A DNA stretch of 64,000 nucleotides from Candidatus Thorarchaeota archaeon MP8T_1 (GTDB taxonomy: Archaea; Asgardarchaeota; Thorarchaeia; Thorarchaeales; Thorarchaeaceae). Position numbers and translations under genes: made by a program. Below, piece after piece: positions 50,585-59,164 of this stretch. The stretch covers positions 1-64,000 of the forward strand of contig PJER01000003.1 in assembly GCA_002825465.1 (NCBI GenBank), in the 5' to 3' direction. The notes below the pieces were generated by a model, which saw nothing but the letters and a program-made list of their open reading frames with translations, was not told the origin of the DNA and ran no database searches. Every line of letters begins with the position of its first letter. Position 1 is the first letter of the stretch.

Positions 50585-51766
50585 ATGATGGGAGAATCGA
50601 ATTCAAAGAATCAGAATGAAGAGAATTCTGAGCACTACCATAGTTTCAAGGATTCAATGGTTGCAGGAAAAAAAGAACTCGCATTCTTCTTCGGACTCAT
50701 TGTTATCTATTTCTACCTGAGATTTTCAGGAATGGACCCAACTCTTGTGATCATCCTAGGAATTGTTGTAGGAGTCTGGTTAGCATTTCGCCCATCTGAA
50801 TGGGCCGTTGAAGGCATGGAGAGTGGAGCCGGTCATCTTGGATATACTGCATATGTTGCAGGTATGTTTTCCAGTCTAGCAAGTAATATGCCAGAAGCTG
50901 TGATTAGTGGTATTGCAGCATTCAATGGATGGTCAACTGGAAATCAAGACCTCCTTGACATCGCAGTACTATCAATTCTTATTGCTGCTGGGTTCAATAT
51001 GTTACTTCTTGGTTTCACAATCGTCATCTCTACAAGAGGGAAACCAGATATGGATGTACCAGAAGAAGCTATCAAAAAAGACTCTGTACTTATCCGATGG
51101 GCGATTGTTGCACTACTAAGTATGTTTGCACTTGGTCTAATGGACATGATTGCTGTTACTGGAGACCCAGGTGCACCTATACCAAGATTCCCAGTGGTCG
51201 CCTCATCAGTTCTTTTCCTATCATATATTATCTATGCAGGAGCTTTGACAACGGGGGACGTAGTCGAAAAATCTACACCTGCGAAAGCAAATCATTCAAA
51301 GAGAACTGCTATCATGCTGGCACTATGTGGTTTTATTGGCATATTCTTTGCTGGTGAGATTCTAACAAATTCAATTGAGATGCTGCTTCATAATTACAAT
51401 GACCAAGTGAGTCTTTTTGGAAACCATATTGCAATAGCAGCCCTGATTCTTGGGGCATCTGGTGCTTTACCGGAACACGGAATCGCACTAATAGCTGCAG
51501 CCAAGGGTAAAGTTGGATTAGCTGTTGGAAATCTCATTGGGGGAGTATTGCAAATTGTACTCTTAGTGATGGGCGGAATTGGAATGTTCGTTCCGATTCC
51601 TATGGATCGCTACGTCCTATTTCAGATAGTAGTTATTGCGGGTAGCTTGTGGTTTTTGAAACGAGCAATAACAGATGACCATAAATTGGACTTCTTTGAA
51701 GGAGCTATGATTATACTATTACAGGCTTACGTCTTTGTGCTCCTCATCTTTGGGACTCCGATATGA
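50585..51766 (+). CDS. Na+/Ca2+-exchanger-family cation antiporter
   Basis: A 393-residue protein with ~10-11 hydrophobic segments after a charged N-terminal ~30 residues. Two alpha-repeats of the CaCA superfamily can be seen: 'AGMFSSLASNMPEAVISGIA' and, in the second half, 'LILGASGALPEHGIALIAAA' with 'KGKVGLAVGNLIGGVLQIVL'. The acidic Glu in 'S-x-P-E' and 'L-P-E-H' is the cation-binding residue. Transported ion (Ca2+ or H+ coupled) is unknown. The stop overlaps that of the convergent HAD gene by 23 nt. Family assignment is by repeat pattern. Confidence 0.83.
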   Translation: MMGESNSKNQNEENSEHYHSFKDSMVAGKKELAFFFGLIVIYFYLRFSGMDPTLVIILGIVVGVWLAFRPSEWAVEGMESGAGHLGYTAYVAGMFSSLASNMPEAVISGIAAFNGWSTGNQDLLDIAVLSILIAAGFNMLLLGFTIVISTRGKPDMDVPEEAIKKDSVLIRWAIVALLSMFALGLMDMIAVTGDPGAPIPRFPVVASSVLFLSYIIYAGALTTGDVVEKSTPAKANHSKRTAIMLALCGFIGIFFAGEILTNSIEMLLHNYNDQVSLFGNHIAIAALILGASGALPEHGIALIAAAKGKVGLAVGNLIGGVLQIVLLVMGGIGMFVPIPMDRYVLFQIVVIAGSLWFLKRAITDDHKLDFFEGAMIILLQAYVFVLLIFGTPI

Positions 51767-52391
51767 TATGAGGAAGAATTGCACGTAGGTCATTCTCTCG
51801 AACGACAATATCAGCAGCATCAGCAACTGTCTGATCCTCCGGATTGAAAGCAATAGGTAGACCTACCACTTTCATAACACTGATATCATTTCTACCATCT
51901 CCAACGAAAGCAGTCTGTTCGAGAGTTACATTGTAATGGTCAAGGATTTTCTGAATATGGTCTACCTTCTCTCCCCATCCCACAATATTTTCTACGGTAC
52001 CTGTGAGAACACCATCCTTGTGACCGAGTTTATTGGTTAAGACATAATCAATACCAACTCGTTGCGCTATATTCTCCGCCATGATGTCAAGGCCACCAGA
52101 AAGTATCGCGGTCATAATACCAGATTCATGAAGAGTAGTGATTGTTTCATGTACTCCAGGAACTAATTTTGTTGCTGTAACAACCTTCATGACTTCCGAA
52201 ACTGATTTTCCGGTCCAGAGTGCTGCATCATAATCAGCCCATTGGTCGTAATTAATTTCACCTGCAAAATATTGATCATAATAGATACGACCTTTCTCTT
52301 CTGTCCCAAAGAGTTCGTGAAGTCTCCACCAAACACTACTATGTTGAGTGAGCGTACCATCTAAATCAAAAACTACTAATCTAATTTCCAT
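51744..52391 (-). CDS. HAD-superfamily phosphatase, phosphoserine-phosphatase-like
   Basis: A 215-residue HAD hydrolase. The nucleophile motif is 'RLVVFDLDGTLTQHSSVWWR' (DxDGT), motif II 'MTAILSGGLDIMAENIA' (S), motif III Lys in 'GWGEKVDHIQKILDH', and motif IV 'TAFVGDGRNDISVMKVVGLP' (GDxxND). The cap is a C1-type helical cap as in SerB. The start ATG 52391 has GGTG 9 nt upstream. Substrate could be phosphoserine, but several SerB-like archaeal HADs have other substrates. It lies 30-40 nt downstream of the ESCRT-III gene on the same strand, but no functional tie is apparent. Confidence 0.88.
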   Translation of the reverse strand: MEIRLVVFDLDGTLTQHSSVWWRLHELFGTEEKGRIYYDQYFAGEINYDQWADYDAALWTGKSVSEVMKVVTATKLVPGVHETITTLHESGIMTAILSGGLDIMAENIAQRVGIDYVLTNKLGHKDGVLTGTVENIVGWGEKVDHIQKILDHYNVTLEQTAFVGDGRNDISVMKVVGLPIAFNPEDQTVADAADIVVRENDLRAILPHIISESQR

Positions 52392-52431
52392 TATACATCG
52401 CACCTATAATGAAGAGAAAGTGGATCAGAGC

Positions 52432-53100
52432 TTAACCTTCAGCTTCTCGTTTACGTTCCTCTTTTGCTTCTTTCTCAAGGTCAGCTAAAAGGTCATCTAT
52501 ACGTTTCTCTCCAGCAGTCTCAGCAGTTCCCTCTGCTGGTTTTCCTGTTCCTGCTTCGACATCAAGAGGAGGAAGTACGCCTTCTTTCTCTAGGAGTATT
52601 TCTGCTTCCATCGCCTCAAGCTGTCTATCAATTCGTTCCTCAGATTCAATACTGGAATCTGCTCCCGTAAGATCCTCTGATAGCAATTCTCCAGCAATTG
52701 ATATGTGCTCAAAGGATTCGGATAATTTGTCTAGTTGCATCTGAATCTCCTCGGGACTTAGAAGTCTACGAGCTTCAGTAAGTGCATCATTGGCAATAGT
52801 AAATGCCCGAAGTACATCTGCTTGTGTCTTTGCTTCTTCCAAGTTTAGCAATGCAGTTTCTAATGTCAAGAATTGCTGCTGATATCTGGATTTTCTATTT
52901 TCTAAATCAACAACGATGCTGAGATGAGACCTGGCTAGTGTCCTATTACCTTTAGACATGGCCTCCTTTGCAGATTTCTGTTCCTCCACCATTCTGGTTT
53001 CTAGTCTTCTGACTCTGAGTGTTAGGGCATTCATCGTACCCTTCATTTCGAGTATTCCGCGTTCTGCATCGACTTTCTTCTTGCCGCTAAGGAAGCCCAT
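52432..53100 (-). CDS. ESCRT-III (Snf7-family) protein
   Basis: A 222-residue protein with the Snf7 core: a basic N-terminus (MGFLSGKKKVD), helix 1 'LTLRVRRLETRMVEEQKSAK' and helix 2 'NRTLARSHLSIVVDLENRKS' with 'RYQQQFLTLETALLNLEEAK', then 'TIANDALTEARRLLSPEEIQ' and 'MQLDKLSESFEHISIAGELL'. This is the pattern of Vps20/Snf7/CHMP4-CHMP7 type subunits that polymerise on membranes in scission. The acidic C-terminal part ends in 'RIDDLLADLEKEAKEERK', which could be a MIM1-like helix for a Vps4 ATPase; this is inference. Start ATG follows GGTGGT with 4-5 nt spacing. It stands next to a HAD phosphatase rather than in the usual Asgard ESCRT cluster (Vps4, Vps25, Vps22). Confidence 0.88.
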   Translation of the reverse strand: MGFLSGKKKVDAERGILEMKGTMNALTLRVRRLETRMVEEQKSAKEAMSKGNRTLARSHLSIVVDLENRKSRYQQQFLTLETALLNLEEAKTQADVLRAFTIANDALTEARRLLSPEEIQMQLDKLSESFEHISIAGELLSEDLTGADSSIESEERIDRQLEAMEAEILLEKEGVLPPLDVEAGTGKPAEGTAETAGEKRIDDLLADLEKEAKEERKREAEG

Positions 53101-53245
53101 TCATACCACCAAATATGTAGTGCTTGATACTACTATGTCAGTTTTGAACCATTTAAGGTATTGTCTAACCACATTGATACGGTAAAATAACATGAAACCG
53201 CACAAGTGATATAGACGTTAAAGGTCAGAAAAATAGTGATACGGA

Positions 53246-54061
53246 ATGACAGTTCTCAGAACCCTCAAAGGTGCAATATCTGCAGCAAAAACCTGTATTC
53301 TGGAAAATCTTGAGTATGCATCTGAATATACCGGTGATGTGAATCCTTATGGAGATAAAACATTACTATTAGATGTCAAGGCAGAAGATGCGATAATTGA
53401 AGTTCTTGTTGACTCTAACATCGCTTTTGATATCTTAACCGAGGAAAAGGGATATGTCAAGTCTGAAAAGAAAGCCGAATATCTCGCACTTATTGACCCT
53501 ATTGACGGATCAGCAAATATGAAACGTGGAATTCCACTCGTATCAATTGGAATTGCGATTGTACCTTGGAAGGAAGTTATGTCTTCCGATGATGCAGAAA
53601 TTAGTATAATCGATTCAGTATTTACAGATGAAACCTATATTGCAGTCAAAGGGGAAGGAGTCACAAGAAATGGAAAAAAAGTGAAGGTTTCAAAACCTGT
53701 TGAATTGAAAGATGCGATTATTTCCTATGATACCAAGAAAACCTTTGATTCTGAATTTGTGAGGAGTTCGGTGAGAACTATAGGAGTAGTACATGACATC
53801 CGTCGAACAGCAACTAATCTTCTAGATCTCTGTTGGACTGCAGCTGGCTTTCTCGATGGAATGGTAGATCTAAGAAACATGCTACCCATCATTCATTTAT
53901 GCGGAACTCATATGGTCTTTGAAGCAGGTGGTTATGTAATGGACCCGCAGGAAAAACGATTCACATCATCTCTTCAGCATGACGAAATGATGAATTTCGT
54001 TGCAGCATCCAATAAAGAACTTGCACGGCAGATATTACGAGAATTTCAAGGAAAGATATAA
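53246..54061 (+). CDS. Inositol monophosphatase / FBPase-family phosphatase
   Basis: A 271-residue Li+-sensitive-type phosphatase. The metal-binding motifs are 'FDILTEEKGYVKSEKK' (Glu) and 'LALIDPIDGSANMKRGIPLV' (DPIDGS, ~residue 90). The C-terminal 'LRNMLPIIHLCGTHMVFEAGG' lacks the usual WDxAAG but keeps a G-G turn ('EAGGYVMD'), so it is a diverged member. In archaea this family has both inositol-phosphatase and fructose-bisphosphatase activity. It is followed 62 nt later by mrp. Confidence 0.88.
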   Translation: MTVLRTLKGAISAAKTCILENLEYASEYTGDVNPYGDKTLLLDVKAEDAIIEVLVDSNIAFDILTEEKGYVKSEKKAEYLALIDPIDGSANMKRGIPLVSIGIAIVPWKEVMSSDDAEISIIDSVFTDETYIAVKGEGVTRNGKKVKVSKPVELKDAIISYDTKKTFDSEFVRSSVRTIGVVHDIRRTATNLLDLCWTAAGFLDGMVDLRNMLPIIHLCGTHMVFEAGGYVMDPQEKRFTSSLQHDEMMNFVAASNKELARQILREFQGKI

Positions 54062-54123
54062 TGAATCATGAGTCATATCCATTCCTTTATTAGAAATTAT
54101 CAATCGCGAAATATTTGATTACT

Positions 54124-54933
54124 ATGTCAAAACCAACAGTACCTCCAGAAATAATTAACAACATGAAAGGAATCAAACACAAAATTGTAGTTCTTTCAGG
54201 TAAAGGTGGAGTTGGAAAGACCACAGTAGCTGCAAATCTTGCAACCTCATTTGCAAAGAGAGGTAAGTCAACCGGAATTCTTGATGTTGATATCTACGGT
54301 CCAAATGTGCCAAAGCTACTAGGTCTCGAAGGACAACATCCTGAAGTGAAGGGTGAAACTCTAGAACCAGTACCAGGGCCACTAGGTATGAAAGTAATGA
54401 GTATGGGTTTCCTACTTCAGAAAAGCGACGATGCTGTAGCTTGGAGAGGGCCGTTGGTCGCAAAAGCCATTAGCCAGTTTCTAACTGATTTAGCTTGGGG
54501 AGACCTTGATGTGATGGTTGTTGATTTACCACCAGGTACTGGAGATGAAATTCTTAGTATCCTACAACTCATCCCAAATATTGATGGTGTAGTTATCGTT
54601 TCGACCCCACAAGAAGTAGCAGTTCTCGATGCTAGACGTGCAATTCAATTGGTCGAAAGGATGGGAGTTCCAGTTCTAGGAATCGTCGAAAATATGTCTG
54701 AGTTTGTTTGTCCAAAATGCGGCGAATCCTACAAGATCTTTGGAGAAGGTGCTGCTATGAAAGCATCTGAAGAATATGGTATAGATCATCTAGGAACTCT
54801 CCCACTTGATCCCCGAGTTATCAGTCTAAGTGATGAAGGAACTCCATTCGTAATCGAAGAACCAGACTCTAAAGTATCAAGAGCATTCTCAAATCTAGTA
54901 GATAGACTTGCAAACAAAGTGGGTCTGAATTAG
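54124..54933 (+). CDS. mrp: Mrp/NBP35-type P-loop ATPase
   Basis: A 269-residue P-loop ATPase thought to carry Fe-S clusters to apo-proteins. Motifs: deviant Walker A 'VVLSGKGGVGKTTVAANLAT' (~residue 22), 'ILDVDIYGPNVPKLLG', 'VMVVDLPPGTGDEILSILQL' (switch region) and the CxxC pair 'EFVCPKCGESYKIFGEG' (~195), which binds a bridging cluster between subunits. Start is ATG 54124 (MSKPTVPP) rather than the TTG at 54115. No sufB-like or nifU-like gene is near. Confidence 0.94.
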   Translation: MSKPTVPPEIINNMKGIKHKIVVLSGKGGVGKTTVAANLATSFAKRGKSTGILDVDIYGPNVPKLLGLEGQHPEVKGETLEPVPGPLGMKVMSMGFLLQKSDDAVAWRGPLVAKAISQFLTDLAWGDLDVMVVDLPPGTGDEILSILQLIPNIDGVVIVSTPQEVAVLDARRAIQLVERMGVPVLGIVENMSEFVCPKCGESYKIFGEGAAMKASEEYGIDHLGTLPLDPRVISLSDEGTPFVIEEPDSKVSRAFSNLVDRLANKVGLN

Positions 54934-54967
54934 ACAGAGTTGTTTTGGATAATGTATGTAGAGGAAA

Positions 54968-55504
54968 TTAGTCCTCTTCATCATCATCCTCTAGAGAATC
55001 CTCTATATCATCAAGAATGGATTCTTCTTCCTCTTCATCAGCTTCTTGATCCTCTAAGGGAATATCTTCAGCAGCAATATCCTCTTCTACTTCTTCAGTA
55101 GGACTTACTACTTCTGTGGTTTCAATATCCTCAAACACAGAATCCTCATCTTCTTTGTCACCAAATTCTTCTACGTCCTCTTCCTCAACATCATCACTGA
55201 TACCACCAGGATTCATCTTCATGATGTAGATGTAACCGATGCTAATACTCACCAAGCCAAGAAACAATGTAATCCAAAGAGTACCATCAAGACCCCACCA
55301 TAGAGCAGGATTGATTGTAAGCTCAGTACGTGGAACATTGAAGAATACATGCTGGAACCACATGGGAATTGTGAATGCCAATGGGATGCATATAGTAACA
55401 AGCAAGATAATTGAAATGATAATCTCTGCTGTGTAATTCAATATTCTTCTAAATGTGCTATCAACTGCTTTCCTTGCCATTGACACGGTTATTCGCCTTG
55501 GCAT
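54968..55504 (-). CDS. Two-pass membrane protein with very acidic C-terminus
   Basis: About 178 residues when started at ATG 55504 (MPRRITVSMARK). A basic N-terminus is followed by two hydrophobic segments ('IIISIILLVTICIPLAFTIP', 'LDGTLWITLFLGLVSISIGY') and then ~75 residues dominated by Glu/Asp ('DDVEEEDVEEFGDKEDED', 'EADEEEEESILDDIED'). The upstream in-frame ATG at 55558 overlaps the neighbouring Zn-ribbon gene's 5' region, so the shorter form is favoured; ATG 55480 is also possible. No family recognised. Acidic tails recur in this genome (5848, 34572). Confidence 0.68.
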   Translation of the reverse strand: MPRRITVSMARKAVDSTFRRILNYTAEIIISIILLVTICIPLAFTIPMWFQHVFFNVPRTELTINPALWWGLDGTLWITLFLGLVSISIGYIYIMKMNPGGISDDVEEEDVEEFGDKEDEDSVFEDIETTEVVSPTEEVEEDIAAEDIPLEDQEADEEEEESILDDIEDSLEDDDEED

Positions 55505-55612
55505 GGCACAATTTTCATCTCCATTAAAACCTTCTGGATGAAAAATGATTGTACTCAAAGTGACTCCAAAGACCTAAATGGGATTCAAGATTATCTTCGT
55601 ATGAGGCTGCTG

Positions 55613-55972
55613 ATGACAATAACTAGATGTATTCGATGTGGTGGGGAAGATATTCATCGTGGAAGATTACCTACTGATAATTTTCCTTACATTAATGAGC
55701 TAATCTGGAAATCCGAATCACCAGATATGATAGAGGATGAAAGAATAGTAGCTATTCTCTGCAAGTCTTGTGGTCATATCGAGCTTGTCGCAGCTAGTAA
55801 TATGATTGGTCAAAAGATCCAACGAAAGTGCCCACACTGTAAGGCACAATACGCATATCGTATCCCAACAGACACCTACGAGAAGGTCGTAGAGTGTCAG
55901 AATTGTGGTAAGAAGTTTGGGATCAAGGTAGATGATGTACTGGATGAGATTGAGAAGGAATTCGAGGATTAG
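55613..55972 (+). CDS. Multi-zinc-ribbon protein
   Basis: A 119-residue protein with four CxxC pairs: 'TRCIRCGGEDIHRGRL', 'AILCKSCGHIELVAAS', 'RKCPHCKAQYAYRIPT' and 'VECQNCGKKFGIKVDD', which would make two full zinc ribbons. Such proteins often act with nucleic acids or in transcription/ribosome work in archaea, but no specific family is recognised. The start is likely ATG 55613 (MTITRCIRC) with GAGG ~6 nt ahead; ATG 55601 and 55538 are also in frame. It ends directly before the purine-rich element A. Confidence 0.7.
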   Translation: MTITRCIRCGGEDIHRGRLPTDNFPYINELIWKSESPDMIEDERIVAILCKSCGHIELVAASNMIGQKIQRKCPHCKAQYAYRIPTDTYEKVVECQNCGKKFGIKVDDVLDEIEKEFED

Positions 55973-56058
55973 AAAAAGAGGAGAGAAGGGGGCCCCGTGA
56001 GGAGAGAAGAGAGAGGGGAGGGAGTGACAGATTCATGATGGTCGCGTTTGGACCCCCT
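55973..56058 (+). repeat. Purine-rich inverted-repeat element A
   Basis: Directly after the Zn-ribbon stop lies a G/A-only-like tract of ~55 nt interrupted by GGGGGCCCC (55988-55996), ending at GGACCCCCT (56050-56058). AGGGGG pairs with CCCCCT, one C-A mismatch follows, then CC with GG. A similar element follows the histidine kinase gene at 57745-57831. Confidence 0.55.
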
Positions 56059-56215
56059 ATCTAATTTATAATATGTGTTAATAGCATATAAGCATTACTG
56101 ATATCTATTAAATTTGTGATTATGCAAAGTTTTTACATGCTTTCGAAAGAGAAGACTTATCGGGAGTGATGAGAATAGGAAATGTCCGAATAAATGATAG
56201 AGGCGGATAACCACT

Positions 56216-57739
56216 GTGAGCAGCATAGATGATACAAAGCAAGAGAGCATTGTAATCACCTGTTTATTTGTTGTCTTCACAATTGCATTTTTTGTAGCCG
56301 GATTTTCTGGATATGCGTGGGAGATCCTTACCAGAACTTACTTCAGCTTCAATCTTATAATCCTCTCCATTATTCTTGCAGTCACTGCAGGAGTAGTAAT
56401 GACTTACTCTTTTGTTTCGTTTTCACAAAACCATGAGGTTCGGCATTTGATGTTCCTGGTGATGAGTGCAAACATTGTTCTTTGGATAATTCTATTTCTT
56501 CTTTCGCATCCATCATCCGTCGATTGGTCAACCTACTTTTCTCAACGAGATCGTAACAGGACTCTGGCAATGGCTCTAGTAATGATTGTTATTCCCACTA
56601 TCATCCTTGGTTCTTTTACTGGTGAAATGAAGCCCAGTCGCCCAAGTGTCCTTTTACTAATTCTATGGGGAGGAATCATTATGCCCATTATGAGTTTAGT
56701 CCTATTCCTAAGTCCCGAACCACTTTTCACAATGGTAAATCTCGATGGTGGAATCCAAGGACTCACTCCAATTGGAGCTGCATTATCAATGGGCTATCTG
56801 GTTTCACAAATAATTGCACTTCCAAGAATGATCCAAGTATGGTGGAAAGATAAAACATCAACTAATCTATCATTAATGCTCGCTCTGGCTCTCTGGACCA
56901 TGGGTACAGTTTTCATTATCGTACTCTGGAATCCCCTTCAAATTGCTGAGCTCTTATGGATAACTTCCATTATTACTGGATTCCTAATCATTGCGGTTGC
57001 TCTCTTTATGACAGCCATCATTCATCCCCACCGCATCCTTGAACAACAGGTACGTCAAAGAACAAAAGAACTCAATCAATCAATGCATGAAAGCGAATTC
57101 TATCTTAAAATGTGGACCCATAAGATGGGTAATCTCTTACAGGGAATGATCACATATCTTGATATTTTAGAACATGCAGAACAACATAGTGAAGAAGATA
57201 GAAACACGAGAAAAGCTGCAAGAAATCTAAGTCAAGAAGCCAGAATAGTGAATCTTCAGGTAAGTCAACTTACAAGGATAAAGGAGCAATTGAATGAACC
57301 TTTATTTCCTGTAAGAATAGCACCAACAGTGAAGAAAGCAGTAAAAGCTAGTAACGACCTAATTGATCAAGACAAATTTAGTGTCGATATGAATATTCCT
57401 GATGACATCTCAGTGAAGGCAGATGGTTTCCTCCCTTTGGTCTTTCAAAGCTTCTTTTCATTTCATGCGAAAAACTGCAAGAATGATATAATAAAGTTCA
57501 GAATCATATTGAATTCCAGTGAGGAGCGACATAACTTGAGTATTACTGGATTTGGAAATCAGATTCCTCAGGAATACTGTCACTTTATGGAGGGAAATCA
57601 AGACTTAACCTCCATAGCGCTCAATCTTGATCTCTTTACAGCAAAACTACTTCTCACTAGATATGATGCCACAATTCAATGTAAGAGAAATGAAAATACT
57701 TCAGAGAACTCATACGTATTATCTTTCCCAATTCAATGA
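56216..57739 (+). CDS. Membrane histidine-kinase-like protein
   Basis: A 507-residue protein with eight or nine hydrophobic segments in the first ~280 residues, an amphipathic linker, and a kinase core. The dimerisation/phosphoacceptor helix is 'MWTHKMGNLLQGMITYLDIL' (His ~303; H-K-M-G-N resembles the H-box). The ATPase part is degenerate: an N-box-like 'LPLVFQSFFSFHAKNCKNDI' lacks the normal N-A-x-K, and only 'LSITGFGNQIPQEYCHF' and 'SIALNLDLFTAKLLLTRYDA' recall the G1 and G2 regions. The gene starts at GTG 56216. No response regulator is adjacent. It may sense and signal through a partner, or be catalytically weak. Confidence 0.72.
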   Translation: MSSIDDTKQESIVITCLFVVFTIAFFVAGFSGYAWEILTRTYFSFNLIILSIILAVTAGVVMTYSFVSFSQNHEVRHLMFLVMSANIVLWIILFLLSHPSSVDWSTYFSQRDRNRTLAMALVMIVIPTIILGSFTGEMKPSRPSVLLLILWGGIIMPIMSLVLFLSPEPLFTMVNLDGGIQGLTPIGAALSMGYLVSQIIALPRMIQVWWKDKTSTNLSLMLALALWTMGTVFIIVLWNPLQIAELLWITSIITGFLIIAVALFMTAIIHPHRILEQQVRQRTKELNQSMHESEFYLKMWTHKMGNLLQGMITYLDILEHAEQHSEEDRNTRKAARNLSQEARIVNLQVSQLTRIKEQLNEPLFPVRIAPTVKKAVKASNDLIDQDKFSVDMNIPDDISVKADGFLPLVFQSFFSFHAKNCKNDIIKFRIILNSSEERHNLSITGFGNQIPQEYCHFMEGNQDLTSIALNLDLFTAKLLLTRYDATIQCKRNENTSENSYVLSFPIQ

Positions 57740-57744
57740 GTGTT

Positions 57745-57831
57745 AAGAAGAGAGAAGAGAGAAGAGAGAGGGGGTCCGTAGAGAACATGGAAGGAAGGAG
57801 AGAAACATTACTTCTGAGAGAGAGGACCCCC
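57745..57831 (+). repeat. Purine-rich inverted-repeat element B
   Basis: Six nt after the kinase stop a purine-rich tract (AAGAAGAGAGAAGAGAG...) leads to GGGGGTCC (57770-57777), which pairs perfectly with GGACCCCC (57824-57831) across a 46-nt purine-rich loop. It resembles element A in content, size and place (just after a stop). Confidence 0.6.
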
Positions 57832-57967
57832 AGGCCCTTATACAATAATAGCATTGAATATATTTAAGCAAATGTTGGATTGCGGAGAGTATTACTACAA
57901 AAATAGCAATATCTTCTCAGTTTTTCAGCACAACCTTATACCGTTTCAGATCGTGAGTAAGTCAACA

Positions 57968-58855
57968 ATGAATGATGATAGAAATTATGCCAGATATGCA
58001 ACAAAAGATGAGAAAGGCATCTTCATTCCACCATTTCCAGTAGATCCAGTAACTCTTAGTGAACAGACTCGCATGCTAGTTTGCAAGTCTGTGAATGACG
58101 TTCCTTTACGGAAATATACCAGGTTCTATGCTGTGGGAGTATATGGAGGAATAGCCACAGCTTACTCAGTCGGGTGTAATTACCGATGTACTTTCTGTTG
58201 GGTTGACTGGAGCAGAGATTGGCCAGAGAGGTATGGAGAGTTCTATTCACCACAAGAGGTGTATCAGAAACTCAAGAATATTATGAAGACCCAGGGTCTC
58301 CGAAAAGCAAGAATCAGTGGGGCAGAACCAACCTTATGTCCACCGCACCTCCTTGGTGTTCTGGAACTCGTACATCAAGAACGTGAGAATTTTGATCTCT
58401 TTGTTATTGAGACCAATGGAGTTGTTCTTTCCCAGGAAAGGGATCTTGCTGAGCGACTTTCACAATTTGCATCAAACAACAAGAACACAGTAGGACATGT
58501 CAGACTCTCAATTAGAGGAGGCCTTCCACATGCATTCGAGGAAAAGACAGGAATGCAAGGAAAATTCGTTGATCTCCCCTTTGTAGCGGCACAAAGATTG
58601 TGGGACGCAGGAGTCTCATTTCATGTAGCTGTCGTTGTGGATCCCCGTTTCACCACTGATGAAGAGAAGCAAATTATCTATGACAAGCTTGATGCAATCC
58701 ATCCTTCAGTCAAAAGCAAAGTCGAGGAGGAATTTCTCGACCCATATCCTCATGCATTGGTTAGATTACGAGCTGTGGGTAGAGAAGATGTGACTGGAAA
58801 AGAAATCGCCCGTGTAGAGTTATCCATGCTTAAGGAAAGGCCAGAAGAAATCTAG
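57968..58855 (+). CDS. Radical SAM protein
   Basis: About 295 residues from ATG 57968 (MNDDRNYARYAT); the longer frame from 57854 has a poor N-terminus. The cluster motif CxxxCxxC is 'GCNYRCTFCWVDWSR' (~residue 70), preceded by 'AVGVYGGIATAYSV'. A GGE-like 'ARISGAEPTLCPPHLLGVLE' and a beta strand 'FDLFVIETNGVVLSQERD' are typical of the radical SAM barrel. The C-terminal part has no second cluster. It resembles archaeal radical SAM proteins of unknown substrate. It begins ~140 nt after element B and is followed by ~300 nt with element C. Confidence 0.85.
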   Translation: MNDDRNYARYATKDEKGIFIPPFPVDPVTLSEQTRMLVCKSVNDVPLRKYTRFYAVGVYGGIATAYSVGCNYRCTFCWVDWSRDWPERYGEFYSPQEVYQKLKNIMKTQGLRKARISGAEPTLCPPHLLGVLELVHQERENFDLFVIETNGVVLSQERDLAERLSQFASNNKNTVGHVRLSIRGGLPHAFEEKTGMQGKFVDLPFVAAQRLWDAGVSFHVAVVVDPRFTTDEEKQIIYDKLDAIHPSVKSKVEEEFLDPYPHALVRLRAVGREDVTGKEIARVELSMLKERPEEI

Positions 58856-58946
58856 CTAACGAAGGAAATTGTGAATTCCGTAAATAATCTGAATAGATTA
58901 TTGCGATATTCGCAAATAATATGATGCGCTGTTGAATATATCACAA

Positions 58947-58956
58947 TTTTTATATA
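58947..58956 (+). promoter_or_regulatory. TATA box ahead of element C
   Basis: TTTTTATATA with AT-rich flanks. Initiation ~25 nt downstream (~58980) would start exactly at element C. Confidence 0.45.
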
Positions 58957-58984
58957 CAAATTTGTAGAAATTAAGAGTGAAGTC

Positions 58985-59063
58985 TGAGAGGCGTCTCCCC
59001 TCCTGAAATCCTAACACACATCCTCTCCTCCTCAAACGCAAGCAACTTTTTTGACGCCTCTCA
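58985..59063 (+). ncRNA. Hairpin-closed element C, candidate leader or small RNA
   Basis: A perfect 11-bp inverted repeat, TGAGAGGCGTC (58985-58995) and GACGCCTCTCA (59053-59063), closes a 57-nt pyrimidine-rich loop (TCCCCTCCTGAAATCC... CCTCTCCTCCTC). Start of transcription is expected at ~58980. It may be a stand-alone RNA or the 5' leader of the methyltransferase gene at 59165. No known RNA family matched. Confidence 0.35.
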
Positions 59064-59164
59064 TTCTTTGAAATTGTCGCGCTATCGCACCTCCTTCTAA
59101 GATTTCACCAAATTACAAACACACTAAAGCGCCATCATGTATGAACTACGATGAGTGAGATGGA

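Larger units (their letters stand above)
58856..59164. other. Intergenic stretch with promoter and hairpin element C
   Basis: 309 nt without a protein gene. It contains TTGCGATATTCGCAA (58899-58913, a 6-bp palindrome), a TATA box at 58947-58956 and hairpin element C (58985-59063). Nothing else is supportable. Confidence 0.45.
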
